From contig NC_084811.1 of NCBI RefSeq assembly GCF_963583255.1, forward strand, positions 18,928,088-18,992,087: 64,000 nucleotides of DNA, read 5' to 3'. The translations under genes and the position numbers were made by a program. This document shows positions 1 through 11,156 of the stretch, piece by piece; position 1 is the first letter of the stretch, and every line of letters starts with the position of its first letter. The DNA comes from Pyrus communis (taxonomy: Eukaryota > Streptophyta > Magnoliopsida > Rosales > Rosaceae). The notes beneath the pieces are model-generated. The model ran no database searches. It was not told the origin of the DNA and saw only the letters and a program-made list of their open reading frames with translations.

Positions 1-412
1 TGAAATGTATCATGGTGGTCAAGACATTCACTTTTGACTTGACATTATTCTGTATCAAATTAAATCTTGATCGAGATATGGATGATAGAAGAACCCAATG
101 TCATTGTAACTACAATCAAGGTTTGAAACTTCGAGAGTTTCATAACTGTATCACGTATACTTCTATCTAATGCGGATAGCGACATGCTACTAGGTATCAC
201 TTATGACTTGTCAAGTTCAATAATTTATTAATTAGCTTTACTTCCAGCTTTAGTTAGAACCTAAAAGATCACACCTATGATAGTATAATGATATTATAGG
301 GATGATAATAATATATAATTAATCAATTATATAAATTAAATATTTGAGCATATTGAACTTGGTTTTTATTATAATAAGTTTTGTTATTTAGTTAAGGTCC
401 TGATTTAACAAA
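1..412. other. AT-rich intergenic DNA, no gene seen
   Basis: No reading frame, repeat family or RNA gene could be recognised here. The stretch becomes very AT-rich from about 290 and ends at the target-site duplication of the Cassandra element. Confidence 0.5.
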
Positions 413-417
413 CCTCA

Positions 418-711
418 TGTCACATCCCCGTCCAGGTCCCCACTACATCTCGGGGTCGACTCCACCGTAGCATGATATTGTCCGCTTTGGGCCCCAACAA
501 CTCCTTCACGGTTTTGTTTCTGGGAACTCACATGAGAACTTCCCAATGGGTCACCTATCCTAGGATAACTCTCGCATGAACTCGCTTAACTTTGGAGTTG
601 CGATGAACTTCGAAGCTAGTGAGCTCCCAAAAGGCCTTGTGCTAGGTAGAGATGGGAATATACATATAAGGCTTGCAAGATCCTCACCCTTGGGCGATGT
701 GGGATCTTACA
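418..711 (-). repeat. Cassandra 3' LTR
   Basis: Direct copy of 782-1076. It ends at 711 with the rc of TGTAAGATCC and begins at 418 with TGTCACATCC. It holds the 5S-like box at about 545-612, where the box C core is changed from GGATGGGTGACC to a one-mismatch form. Confidence 0.92.
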
Positions 712-764
712 TCCACCCCTCTTAGGGGCCCAACGTCCTCATCGACACACTTCCGGCCAAGGAT

Positions 765-778
765 TGGCTCTGATACCA
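765..778 (-). other. Primer binding site for initiator tRNA-Met (Cassandra)
   Basis: The minus strand reads TGGTATCAGAGCCA, complementary to the 3' end of plant initiator tRNA-Met, three bases from the end of the 5' LTR. Confidence 0.88.
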
Positions 779-781
779 AAT

Positions 782-1076
782 TGTCATTTCTCGGCCCGAG
801 CCCCGACCATATCCTCGAGCTTGACTCCACCATAGCACGATATTGACCGCTTTGGGCCCCGACCATGCCCTCACAGTTTTGTTTCTGGGAACTCACATGA
901 GAACTTCCCATTGGGTCACCCATCTTGGGATTGCTCTCGCGCGAACTCACTTAACTTTGGAGTTCTGATGAACTCCGAAGCCAGTGAGCTCCCAAAAGGC
1001 CTCGTGCTAGGTAGAGATGGGAATATACATATAAGGCTTGCAAGATTCTCCCCCCTGGACGATGTGGGATCTTACA
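782..1076 (-). repeat. Cassandra 5' LTR
   Basis: Direct copy of 418-711, with several single-base differences. On the minus strand it runs from TGTAAGATCC at 1076 to a TGACA end at 782. The 5S-like box is at about 912-980. Confidence 0.92.
912..980 (-). promoter_or_regulatory. 5S rRNA-like internal RNA polymerase III promoter region in Cassandra LTR
   Basis: The minus strand reads like the middle of plant 5S rRNA: AACTCCAAAGTTAAG (box A region), then GCGCGAGAGCAATCCC, then GATGGGTGACCC (box C core) and GGGAAGTTCTC. Cassandra LTRs are known to carry 5S-derived promoters. Whether this copy is transcribed cannot be seen. Confidence 0.8.
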
Positions 1077-1081
1077 CCTCA

Positions 1082-2225
1082 AATGGCTTCTTGCACACCC
1101 CTTCTATACTTTAATTCTTTTTCAGCTTTTTAGTATGTAAATTTCCACGTATTCTCCAGTTTCCTTTTGATTTCATAGTATTTATATTTTTTTACTTTTA
1201 CAGTTTTTGACACATGCTTCTAACTTAAAATCTTTCTTCTACTTTCCCCTGTTTTTTTCTTCATAATTCTTTTTCCAGGATGTTAAAGAACGGAAAGTTC
1301 ATCATTTTGTTTTGACACATGCTTCTAACTTCAACTTTTTTCAGGATGTTGATTGAAAAGCATAAACCTTACTCAAGGCTTATGTTAAAGAACTGGACTT
1401 TAAATTAAGAAATATAAAATTGGTAATCACTTTTCAATATATATAACCCATAAAAATAAAAGGGAGATGCTAATGTTGCCAAAAGGAAATGAACCAAGTC
1501 ATTCACTCCAAAAATAAAACCTACAAGAAAATGAAAACCAAATCAATAAAAGGAAAATAAATGATATGAATCCACTCATTCACTCCAAAAGAAATAAAAA
1601 TTAAAAGCAACCATGAGCTAGTACTCACAAAATGTTTTAACACTAAGTCAATAAAAATGTACCTTCATATGCTCTTTTACACATAAGCCAGTACTCACAA
1701 TAGGTTTCAGCACTATGTCATTTTGATCCTCATCCCACCTATAAAACATGTAACATTAATTGAAGAAAGCATACATAGTGGATATTGTTTAAAGAATGAT
1801 AAGGAAAAGATGACGTATCTATCCATCACAACCATAAGAAAAACGACTACTACAACTACGTTGTTGAGCCTCCTCCACTATCTTAAAGTTTGAAGGTTCA
1901 TGCTTTGTAGAGCTACGCTTTACAAAGCTTCATATGGTAAACAAAATGATCATCGCATAGAGGAGCTTGTTCTTCCTAATGAGCATGGGGAATTAGTTGG
2001 ATACCTTAGTAGTAATAAGGCTTAAGCCACATTCTGTTGACTGGGTCTGTTAGCATGCCATCCCTGACTAATGTCAAGTGATAGTAACTGTTTCCATAGG
2101 TTCCTTGATTACACAGTGTCATTCCCACTATGGGGCAAACTTGGAAGGCTCGAAAATTTGTCTCCTTGTGTGCTCAGCCGTCTTTAGTATGAGATTTTAT
2201 TATTATTATTTTTTTTTGATACTTC
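1082..2225. other. AT-rich non-coding stretch
   Basis: No gene or repeat structure was recognised. It is unremarkable low-GC DNA that may hold older unrecognised transposon remains next to the gypsy fragment that follows. Confidence 0.4.
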
Positions 2226-2860
2226 ATGGCTTGACAGTTCTATGATAGGCTTTGGCGACTTATTGATGGTACAATGCTGTTCTTCTTGCATCTTCTATCC
2301 TTCTTTCCTCCAGCATCTCAAGGTCATTCCATGACCAATCTATGCAAGTTGTTGCATCCCATTCCACATCGTTAACTGTTGAAACCCTTGCCGTAGGAAC
2401 TATCATCTCAACAGAGGCAATGGCTTCAGATCCGTACAATAGATAGTAAGGGAAGAATCTCGTAGCATTCCTTAGAGAGGTGCGGTAGGCCCACATTATG
2501 TCTAGAAGATGCACGCCCTAGCCCCCCATATAGTTGTACACCATCTTGCTGAAGATCCTCAGTAGTGTCCTGTTTGTAGCTTCGGCTTGACCATTTACGT
2601 AGGGGTAGTATGATGTGGAGCGGCAATGCTTGATTCCATAGTCATCGAATGTCGTGCGAACTTGCTTGTTTGCAAAAGGTGTGCCATTGTCGCTCACGAT
2701 CTTGTATGGTATCCCAAACCTACGCATAATGTATTTCTTGATGAAGTTAGACACTGCAGCTCTTGTGGCTTTCCAAAAGGGGAATTGCTCTAACCCATTT
2801 TGTGAAGTACTTAGTGGCTATGATAATTCATATGTGGCCGTCGAATGCGGGATTAATCGT
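2226..2860 (-). pseudogene. Ty3/gypsy integrase fragment
   Basis: A scrap of retrotransposon integrase, the enzyme that inserts element cDNA. Read on the minus strand it starts near 2860 with the FTKWV core segment. It continues with a clear core motif at 2518-2754 (IVSDNG around the second catalytic Asp, then NGQAEATNRT carrying the catalytic Glu), and then the WAYRTS and FPYYLLYGSEA segments at 2260-2514. The pieces lie in different frames with stops between them. No gag, RT or LTR of this element was found nearby, so it is an isolated relic. Confidence 0.85.
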
Positions 2861-3196
2861 TTCTTTTTGGTGTAACATTGAAGAATGTTGCTAGCCTAGT
2901 GATGACTGGGCTGAGCACACTGCCCAGAGTGCCTTCTTCCTTGGTCAATTTCCATAGACTTCTCTTTTGGCAACGCTCTTCTTTGTTTTTTTGAGTAAGC
3001 TTGAAAGAGAAAGCTCTCTTCTCTCCTCATTATTGGAGCGCGTTGCAATATGTTTGAAGGTGATCTTCAGCTTGGAGTTTTGGTTTATTCCTAAGTATCT
3101 TAGTTGGTTTGTAAGGGAATGAGAAACTTGGTATGTTTTCTCTCAAACTTACGCATGTGAAACAAAAAACTATTGGCTTGGACTTTGGTGCCCCCA
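2861..3196. other. Non-coding spacer before CACTA element
   Basis: No gene was seen. The last three bases, CCA at 3194-3196, are the left target-site duplication of the CACTA element. Confidence 0.4.
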
Positions 3197-3477
3197 CACT
3201 AGAAGAAAAAGCTCATCTATCACGGTGGATGCTTGTGATAAATTACAAACTACCACGGGCATTGTGCCTGTTAGTATTTTGAATGTGATAAAAAGTCCTT
3301 GTTTCTACCACGGAATATGCACGTTGTTAAATGCAATGTAACCACGGATTGTGCCCGTACTATATTGGGATCTAATACTACGTGATATGGCCATTGTGGA
3401 TTACAAATTGATCACAGCTAATGCTCGTTATAAAAAAAATTCCAAAAGTAAAAAAAATTAAAAATGATTTAATAAAT

Positions 3478-3480
<3 letters not shown>

Positions 3481-3514
<34 letters not shown>
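3481..3514. repeat. (AT)17 microsatellite
   Basis: Pure AT dinucleotide run in the left CACTA arm, just before the Tekay insertion point. Confidence 0.9.
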
Positions 3515-3518
<4 letters not shown>

Positions 3519-3535
3519 ATATTTATATACAAAAT

Positions 3536-5683
3536 TGTGACAGCCCGTTCCGGAATTTTCAAACCGTAAGTGTGAAATGATGATTTTGCCCCTAGTGTGA
3601 ATTTTCGTTGTGTGGTTGTTTTTGAACTTGATGTTGGCTAGTTGTGGACCACACACATTTCCACACACACACCTTCACCTTTCCCTACCCTGCACCCTGT
3701 CCTGAGCCATTTCCCTCTCCCATTTCCTATCCCATTTGTACGGACACACCCCAAAACTCTCCAAAACTTCACAGATCGAAGAAACAAAGTATATATTCTT
3801 GCTTGTGAGGTCCGTAGAAGTTCAACCATACCCATTTCAGGTAAGGATACCTTCGTTTTCACGTCGAACTCGGGATACCTGATTTTTGTCACTGTTCATG
3901 CACACATTAATTCTTGTGTTTTTGGGAATTTCAAGCTTGTAGGAAGCTTGGTGAGGTCCTTAGGAGGCTCGGGGTGGTTCGTTTGAAGGTTTTGGACGTT
4001 AGGATCGTGAGTTACAAGGTTGGCCGAAGTTGGTGGTGTTTTCCCGGTGAGATTCCATGGATTTTAGCACTTGAAAGTGGTATGGATTTGTTCCTTTCGT
4101 TGTAAGCTTCATTTTGGTACCAATTTTGTGAAATTTGGTTGAAAAATGAAGAAGATATGAAGGTTTGAAGTTTTCCCGATTTTCCAGCGCCGGCGACGGC
4201 GCCGGAGCCTTGCCGGAGAAGACGACGGAATATTTCGTCAGTTTGGACGGAATATTCCTAACGGCGTTGACAGAATCCGTTAAAGTTAATGGAATATTTC
4301 TGACGGCGTTAACGGACGCCGTCAGCGTGCCTGCGCATGGTTGGCGTGTGGGGGCGCGTGCGATGGTGAAATTTTTTTCTAAAAATATGGGGATGTTTCT
4401 GAGGTTGAGTAGATCACGTTGGTGTATTCATACACCCCATTTGAGCATTGTATGAGAAGTTATTTCTTAATGTTGGTTATGTACTTTAAAATTTACGTTT
4501 TTATAGTTGTTTCGCATATAGGTGATACCTATCCCGAGGACGAGCGTGGTCACTCGAGGCAAGGGGGTTATGACCCTTCTACATACCAGTGAATGGGCTT
4601 TTGGTTTTCCGTATATACCTATATACTTATGTTTTTCCCAAAAATTGATTTGAAACATTATACGTTTATATGCCATGCTTATAGTTTGTCGTTTATTTAC
4701 GCATTATGAGTCGCATATGTTTATATATGTTTGGTGTTGCGGACGCACATGTAAGTGTCAGGTGAGTTATGATTTATGTTTACGTTCAGTAGTGATTTGA
4801 GATGCTTAGAGAGCTCATAACCGGCACCCCCGATGTTAGTGCTCCCGCCCAGAGTTGGGCACAGTCCTTCACGTGATGTTCACCTCCCGCACCACACGCT
4901 CATCTTGGATCCAAGTTAGGTGCACAGTCTTGTCGTACAGACCACTTTAGGTGGTTCCGACTCGTAGGTGACCCGCGATTATTCGCCCAGCCTTCACGTG
5001 ATCGTAGCACTTGAGCGTACTTATATTACACCTAGGCTTGTCGTATAGACCACTTTAGGTGGTTCTGACTCGTGTGCAGGTATAGTTAGTGAGATGGAGA
5101 TTTGAGCTCTAGATTCAGCCGTACAGGTCACGTTAGGTGACTCCGGCTGACAGCTTATATGGCATTGACTTGATATTCCTGAGCACTTGCATTATATTTA
5201 GAGATATGTGACATGGCATATTTCAGAGAATGATTTATATATATATGTATATCCTATTTTTCTGGGAAGTATATAGGTTTTACGGCAAGGGGTTAGAATC
5301 TTGTTTATGAAATGGTTTTTGAAAAGCTTTGTTTTTGCCCACTCACACTTTCTGTTTTGCGCCCCTCCAGGTTCTAGTTGGCTAGCATTCTTGGTGGCTC
5401 CCCAGAGGATTTCCTGGCATATCTGACAGATTATCACCAGTGTAGGACCACCTTTGGGTATGCTTGTGTTGTGTCGTTTTCTCCTGGACTGCATTAGGTC
5501 TTCGTGCTCTGAACCTTGTGTTCACACTTACGCTTGCACATCTTTGTTATTACTTTGTGTAAAGCTAGTTTTTATTTATTCGTACTATTTTTATTATTAT
5601 TTTATTAGCTTTCGCACTGTGCACATGGTTACGTCACTTCCACGTGACGGCCAGCATGCCTTGATCTTGATCGGGGTGTGTCA
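3536..5683 (+). repeat. Tekay 5' LTR (2148 bp)
   Basis: Begins TGTGACAGCC and ends GTGTGTCA, three bases before the primer site. The first 543 bp are repeated at 10617-11156. It contains three diverged hairpin units (4929-5153). The open frames inside it are LTR sequence, not genes. Confidence 0.9.
4929..5153 (+). repeat. Three dispersed hairpin units in the Tekay LTR
   Basis: Units at about 4929-4964, 5037-5073 and 5118-5153 share the pattern GTCGTA-CAG, then ACCACTTTAGGTGGT (a perfect stem in the first two), then TTCCGACTCG or similar. In the third unit the stem is GTCACGTTAGGTGAC, so the stem changed on both sides. Confidence 0.75.
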
Positions 5684-5686
5684 GTT

Positions 5687-5700
5687 TGGTATCAGAGCCA
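5687..5700 (+). other. Primer binding site for initiator tRNA-Met (Tekay)
   Basis: TGGTATCAGAGCCA directly after the 5' LTR; identical to the primer sites of Cassandra and of the copia element at 20722. Confidence 0.9.
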
Positions 5701-5761
5701 GGTTTGGCAGTCCTGTACTTTTATGAGTATTCTAATGATTTTGGTGTCTTTTGTCAGAATT

Positions 5762-8700
5762 ATGCCGCCTCGTCGGGAACCACGTCGCTCTGCTGAGCCT
5801 AGTTTCCCCGATATTGCTCAGCTGGGGGAAGTTATTACTACAGCTATTCATTCGGCGATCCGCCCTCCCCAGAGGACTCCTCTAGAGACTATGTATAATT
5901 TGAAGTTGGATAAGTTCGAATGCAACGAGGGTTATGAGGGTGCGGAACGGTGGCTAGAATATATTGAGAAGACTTTTCGTGTTTTGCATAATCAGGGGAA
6001 TCTTCTTGTCGAGAAATGGGTAGAGACGACATCGTGGTTTTTGGGTAAAGATTCTGCGTCCTGGTGGGAGCAGGAACTTCGTCGTTTGACTCCAGCTGAG
6101 AAGACTGATTGGGATGTATTCCGAGAGTTGTTTAGGAGAAGGTTTGTGCCTCCTGAGTATATTGACCGCAAGAAGCAGGAATTCATTGAGTTAAGACAGG
6201 GGAAGTTGACAGCAAATGAGTACTACCGGAGGTTCACTAATTTGTCTCGCTATCATCCAGATGTTGCTGGCAATCCAGCGGAGATGCTTCGTCTTTTCCG
6301 TTTAGGCACTAAGAAGAAGTGACGTTCGATGGCGACCACTAGTGATACTTACCAGGAGTTTTATGAGATTCTGCTAAAAATTGAGGATTCAGAAAATATG
6401 CCGAGCTAGAGTGAGGAGGAAGAGAAAGACTGTAATCAGAGGAAGGATGATAAGGGCAAAGGTCAGGCGTTGCTCGGACCTCGTAGGACACAGAACTTCA
6501 AGAGGGGTGGCACTAGTTCTAGCTCTTCTAGCGGTGGTTTTAGCGCCACTGGTTAGGGTCGTGGAGGTAGGTTTGCTGGTGGGGCTAGAGGCCAGAGACA
6601 GAGTGATGCTGGTAGAGGTTGGGCCCCAGTTTGCCGCAGGTGCAATAATCGGCATTTTGGTGAGTGTAGGCAAGGTAGCAGTGGTTGCTTTACTTGTGGG
6701 CAGATGGGACATCAGGTTGCAAATTGTCCCCAGAGTCAGCAGAAGCCTCAGCAGACTTTCTTGCCACCACCTGTACCGATTCAGCAAATTCCTAGTCCTG
6801 GTAGTTATGGGCAGACAGGTCGAGATGGTGCCTATTACTATCAGGGCGATGCTGTTCCTTATGCCCCAGGACAGTATCAATATCCCCAGGACCCATATTC
6901 TCAGGGTGGTTATCCCCAGTATTCTAGTGGCTATATGTCGTATCCTCCAATTCCAGCAGACGGGTCTCAGTGGTTTCAAGGAGGACAGTTTCAGCAGGGG
7001 GAGATTGCTACGAGTAGTGCGGGATCTTCGAGGCAGTCTGGTCAGCCCAGTCAGGGGCGTGGCACTTAGAGTCGTGGTGGCCAGACGAGCAGAGGTCGAG
7101 GTAGACGGCAGCAGACCCAGGGGCGTATTCATAATATTTCTCTGCAGGACGCTCAAAACAATCCAGATTTGATCATGGGTATGTTAAATATCCTTGGTTA
7201 TTTTGCTAGAGTATTAATTGATTATGGTGCTACACATTTTGTGATTTCTCATACATTTGCTCAAGTGACGCAACCTCGCCCCACACCTTTAGGGTATGAT
7301 TTAGAGTTCGCTATGCCTAGAGGGGAGAGATGTATTGTAGATCGTGTGTACCCAGGATGTCCAGTGATAGTGGAGGATGTTGTTATGCCAGCTGATTTTA
7401 TCCTATTGGATATTGTTGACTTTGATGTGATTCTGGGCACGGATTGGTTGCATTTCAATTGTGCCAATATTGATTGTTACGGGAAAATAGTTACGTTCCA
7501 TCGTCCTGGATTACCTGTGGTTACTTTTGTGGGCGAGCAGAGTGGGGTGAGACATGGCGTTATTTCGGCCGTGCGAGCGAAAAGGTTGTTATCTAAAGGT
7601 TGTCAGGGGTACTTAGCTCATGTGGTGTTGGATGAGGCTGCTCCTAGTAGAGTAGAGGATGTGAGGGTAGTCAGACATTTTCCCGATGTTTTTCCTGAGG
7701 ATTTACCTGGGTTACCGCCAGACCGAGATATGGAGTTCACCATTGAGTTGCTTCCAGGTGCTAATCCTATTTCCTTGACTTCTTATCGTATGGCTCCCGC
7801 TGAGTTAAGAGAATTGAAAGTTCAGTTGCAGGAATTAGTGGATAAGGGTTTTATTCAGCCTAGTACTTCACCCTGGGGAGCTCCAGTGTTGTTTGTGAGA
7901 AAGAAAGACGGAACTTTGAGGCTATGTATTGATTACCGGCAATTGAATCGGGTAACGATTAAAAACCTTTATCCATTGCCGCGTATTGATGATTTGTTTG
8001 ATCAGCTTCGAGGTGCTTGTGTATTCTTCAAGATTGACTTGAGGTCTGGATATTATCAGCTGAACATTAGTAGGGATGATGTTCCTAAGACGGCGTTCAG
8101 GACTCGTTATGGTCATTATGAGTTTCTGGTTATGCCATTTGGATTGATGAACGCACTAACTGCTTTTATGGATTTGATGAACTGGGTGTTCCAGCCATAT
8201 TTGGATAGGTTTGTTATTGTTTTCATCGACGACATTCTGGTGTACTCTAAATCTAAAGAAGAGCATGTTCGACATCTTACTTTGGTGTTGAAAAGGTTGA
8301 GGGAACACCAATTGTATGCTAAGTTTAGCAAGTGCCAGTTTTGGTTAGACCAAGTTGTGTTTTTGGGGCACGTCATTTCAGCTCAGGGTATCTTGGTGGA
8401 TCCTTAAAAGGTGGCAGCTGTGGAGAAATGGGAACAACCGCAAACCGTCACTGAGGTGAGGAGTTTCCTTGGTTTAGCAGGGTATTATCGACGGTTTGTT
8501 AAGGATTTTTCTGTGACTGCTTTACCTCTGACGAGGTTAACGAGGAAAGACGTTAAATTTGAGTGGGATGATAAGTGTGAGCAGAGTTTCCAGCAGTTGA
8601 AGTATTGTCTCACTCATGCACCTGTCTTGGCGTTCCCGGACGATAGTGGTGATTTCGAAGTTTACAGTGATGCTTCTTTGAATGGTCTGGGATGTGTGTT

Positions 8701-10570
8701 GATGCAGCATGGTAGGGTGATTGCTTATGCTTCGCGACAACTGAAACCTCATAAGTTGAATTACCCTACACATGACTTGGAGTTAGCCGCCATTATTTTT
8801 GCGTTGAAGTTGTGGAGACATTACCTTTATGGAGAGAAATGTAAGATCTTTACAGATCATAAGAGTCTTCAGTATCTATTTACGCAGAAAGATCTTAATC
8901 TTCATCAGCGGAGGTGGATGAAGCTGCTCAGTGATTCTGACTGCACGATTGACTATCACCCTGGTCGTGCAAATGTAGTGGCTAATGCACTTAGCAGGAA
9001 GTCTCAGGGCCGTATCAATGCGTTGTACGCTAGTCACATTCCTCTTCTGGCAGATTTAAGATCTACGGGAGTGAGGTTGGAGGCAGCAAATCGAGAGGTG
9101 GCTTTACTTGCTAATTTTCAAGTTAAGCCAATGTTAGTTGATCGGGTGCTTGAAGCTCAGGTTGCTGATAGGGAAACCCAAGAATTGATTCAAGCTCGAG
9201 ATCGAGGGAGGAGGAGAGACCTTAGAGTTCGTGATTCGGATGGCATGCTGATGCAGGAGGGTAAGATGTTTGTGCCTAATAATTTGGATTTAAAGAAAGC
9301 AATTCTCGATGAAGCACATATCTTAGCTTATGCTATGCATCCAGGAGCTACTAAAATGTATCATACCATTCGATTGTTTTATTATTGGCCAGGTATGAAG
9401 AGGGAGATAGCTGAGTATGTGAGTAGATGTGCTGTTTGTCAGCAAGTTAAGGCGGAAAGGAAGAAGCCGTTTGGGTTGTTGCAGCCGTTTCCCGTTCCAG
9501 AGTGGAAATGGGAAAATATTACTATAGATTTTGTGTACAAGCTTCCGCGTACACATAATGGTTTTGACGGCATTTGGGTGATTGTTGATCGGCTTACTAA
9601 GTCAGCACATTTCATTCCAGTAAGGGAGAAGTATTCTTTGGGCCGATTAGCTGAGTTGTTCATCTCGAAGATCATGAAGTACCATGGTGTCCCTGTGAGT
9701 ATTGTCTCGGATCGTGATCCAAGATTTACATCTAAGTTTTGGGTGGCGTTTCAGAAAGCTTTGGGTGCGAGACTACTTCATAGTACGGCGTATCATCCTC
9801 AGACAGACGGACAGTCAAAGAGAACCATTTAGACTTTAGAGGATATGTTGCGAGCTTCGGTGTTACAGTTTGGTGATGCTTGGCACAAGCGGTTGGATTT
9901 AATGGAATTTGCCTACAACAATAGCTTTCATTCGAGTATCGGCATGGCACCATTTAAGGCATTGTATGGTAGATCTTGTCGCACACCGTTGTGTTGGTCA
10001 GAGGTCGGAGAAAGATTTTTGGTGGGCCCAGAGATTGTTGAGGAGACTACTCAAAATGTTCAGGTAATTAAGTCTAATTTGAAGGCAGCCTAGGATAGGC
10101 AGAAGAGTATAGCAGATCGGCATACTTCTGATAGAGTGTATGAGGTTGGTGATTGGGTATTTCTGAAGCTTTCAACATGGAGAGGCGTTGTACGGTTTGG
10201 AAAGAAAGGTAAGTTGAATCCCAGGTACATCGGACCGTACATGGTCACCGAGCGAGTTGGTGAGGTAGCTTACAGGCTGGAGTTGCCTCCGGAGTTGGCT
10301 AGAGTTCATAACGTTTTTCACGTGTCCATGCTTCGACATTATGTTGCTGATTCGTCTTATGTGATACCTCCTCAACCCTTGGAAATCAATCCGGATTTGA
10401 CTTATGATGAGGAACCAATGACGATCCTAGATTGGAAAGAAAAGGTTCTGAGGAACAAGACAGTGAACTTGGTGAAAGTTTTGTGGATGAATCATTCTGT
10501 GGAGGAAGCTACTTGGGAAACTAAAGATCGGATGAGAGATTTGTATCCTCGATTGTTCTTTGATCACTAG
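5762..10570 (+). pseudogene. Tekay gag-pol polyprotein, seven in-frame stops, no frameshift
   Basis: One reading frame from ATG 5762 to TAG 10570. Gag (Retrotrans_gag) is at 5885-6320, with a zinc knuckle CFTCGQMGHQVANC at about 6683-6724. The protease is at about 7190-7450, with the active-site triad changed to D-Y-G (7220-7228). RT at 7750-8300 has the catalytic FIDD at 8222-8233. RNase H spans about 8640-8990. Integrase runs from about 9290 with an HHCC zinc module and the first two catalytic Asp, but the catalytic Glu position holds Lys (9818-9820). A chromodomain-like tail ends at 10570. In-frame stops are TGA 6320, TAG 6407, TAG 6554, TAG 7067, TAA 8405, TAG 9830 and TAG 10091. The frame is otherwise unbroken, so the copy died by point mutation, not by indels. 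Confidence 0.93.
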
Positions 10571-10601
10571 GGGTTGTTTTGAATTTCGGGACGAAATTCT
10601 A

Positions 10602-10616
10602 ATAAGGTGGGTAGGT
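10602..10616 (+). other. Polypurine tract (Tekay)
   Basis: AAGGTGGGTAGGT lies immediately before the 3' LTR start TGTGACAG, as needed to prime plus-strand DNA synthesis. Confidence 0.75.
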
Positions 10617-11156
10617 TGTGACAGTCCGTTCCGGAATTTTCAAACCGTAAGTGTGAAATGACGATTTTGCCCCTAGTGTGAATTTTCGTTGTGTGGTTGT
10701 TTTTGAACTTGATGTTGGCTGGTTGTGGACCACACACATTTCCACACACACACCCTCACCTTTCCCTGCCCTGCACCCTGTCCCGAGCCATTTCCCTCTC
10801 CCATTTCCTATCCCATTTGTACGGACACACCCCAAAACTCTCCAAAACTTCACAGATCGAAGAAACAAAGTATATATTCTTGCTCGTGAGGTCCGTAAAA
10901 GTTCAACCATACCCATTTCAGGTAAGGATACCTTCGTTTTCACATCGAACTCGGGATACTCGATTTTTGTCATTGTTCATGCACACGTTAATTCTTGTGT
11001 TTTTGGGAATTTCAAGCTTGTAGGAAGCTTGGTGTCCTTAGGAGGCTCGGGATGGTTCGTTTGAAGGTTTTGGACGTCGGGATCGTGAGTTACAAGGTTG
11101 GCCGGAGTTGGTGGTGTTTTCCCGGCGAGATTCCGTGGATTTTAGCACTTGAAAGT
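10617..11156 (+). repeat. Tekay 3' LTR, truncated to 540 bp
   Basis: Matches the first 543 bp of the 5' LTR, including a 3-bp gap near 11033. It stops matching after TTGAAAGT at 11156, so about 1.6 kb of LTR and the target duplication are missing. Confidence 0.9.

Larger units (their letters stand above)
418..1076 (-). mobile_element. Cassandra TRIM retrotransposon, complete, with 5S-like LTRs
   Basis: A 659-bp terminal-repeat retrotransposon in miniature on the minus strand. Two LTRs of about 294 bp (418-711 and 782-1076) flank a 70-bp interior. The interior contains only a primer site to initiator tRNA-Met next to the 5' LTR and a purine-rich tract (minus strand of 712-726) next to the 3' LTR. 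Both LTRs start TGTAAGATCC and end GATGTGACA or a close variant on the minus strand. The insertion is bounded by a perfect duplication CCTCA (413-417 and 1077-1081). Each LTR holds a 5S rRNA-like segment, the hallmark of Cassandra. It encodes no protein and must be mobilised in trans by an autonomous LTR element. Small frames crossing it are not genes. Confidence 0.95.
3536..11156 (+). mobile_element. Ty3/gypsy Tekay (Del) chromovirus, 3' LTR truncated
   Basis: Plus-strand LTR retrotransposon nested in the CACTA element. The order is 5' LTR 3536-5683, tRNA-Met primer site 5687-5700, gag-pol 5762-10570, purine tract 10602-10616, then 540 bp of 3' LTR (10617-11156). Pol order is protease, RT, RNase H, integrase with a C-terminal chromodomain, typical of chromoviruses. 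The long LTR and the sequence ahead of the 3' LTR fit Tekay. The 3' LTR stops abruptly where the 5' LTR has 1.6 kb more, so no target duplication can be checked. By eye the aligned LTR parts differ at roughly 19 of 540 positions, mostly transitions. Confidence 0.9.

Noticed and set aside
545..980. Functional 5S rRNA gene
   Set aside because: Only the central part of 5S is matched, twice, each inside an LTR; no full 5S unit or tandem array.
684..1114. Two small open frames over the Cassandra LTR
   Set aside because: They run through LTR and 5S-like sequence on both strands; Cassandra encodes no protein.
3642..4455. Open frames in the Tekay 5' LTR, with similar frames at 10678-11186
   Set aside because: They recur because the LTR is duplicated; no domain, and LTRs of this family are non-coding.
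5687..5700. tRNA-Met gene
   Set aside because: Only the 3' end complement is present here and at 765, 20722 and 46504; these are primer sites.
6381..7172. Long overlapping frames on both strands (263 and 255 codons)
   Set aside because: Shadows of the Gly/Gln-rich Tekay gag tail; the true frame has the zinc knuckle.
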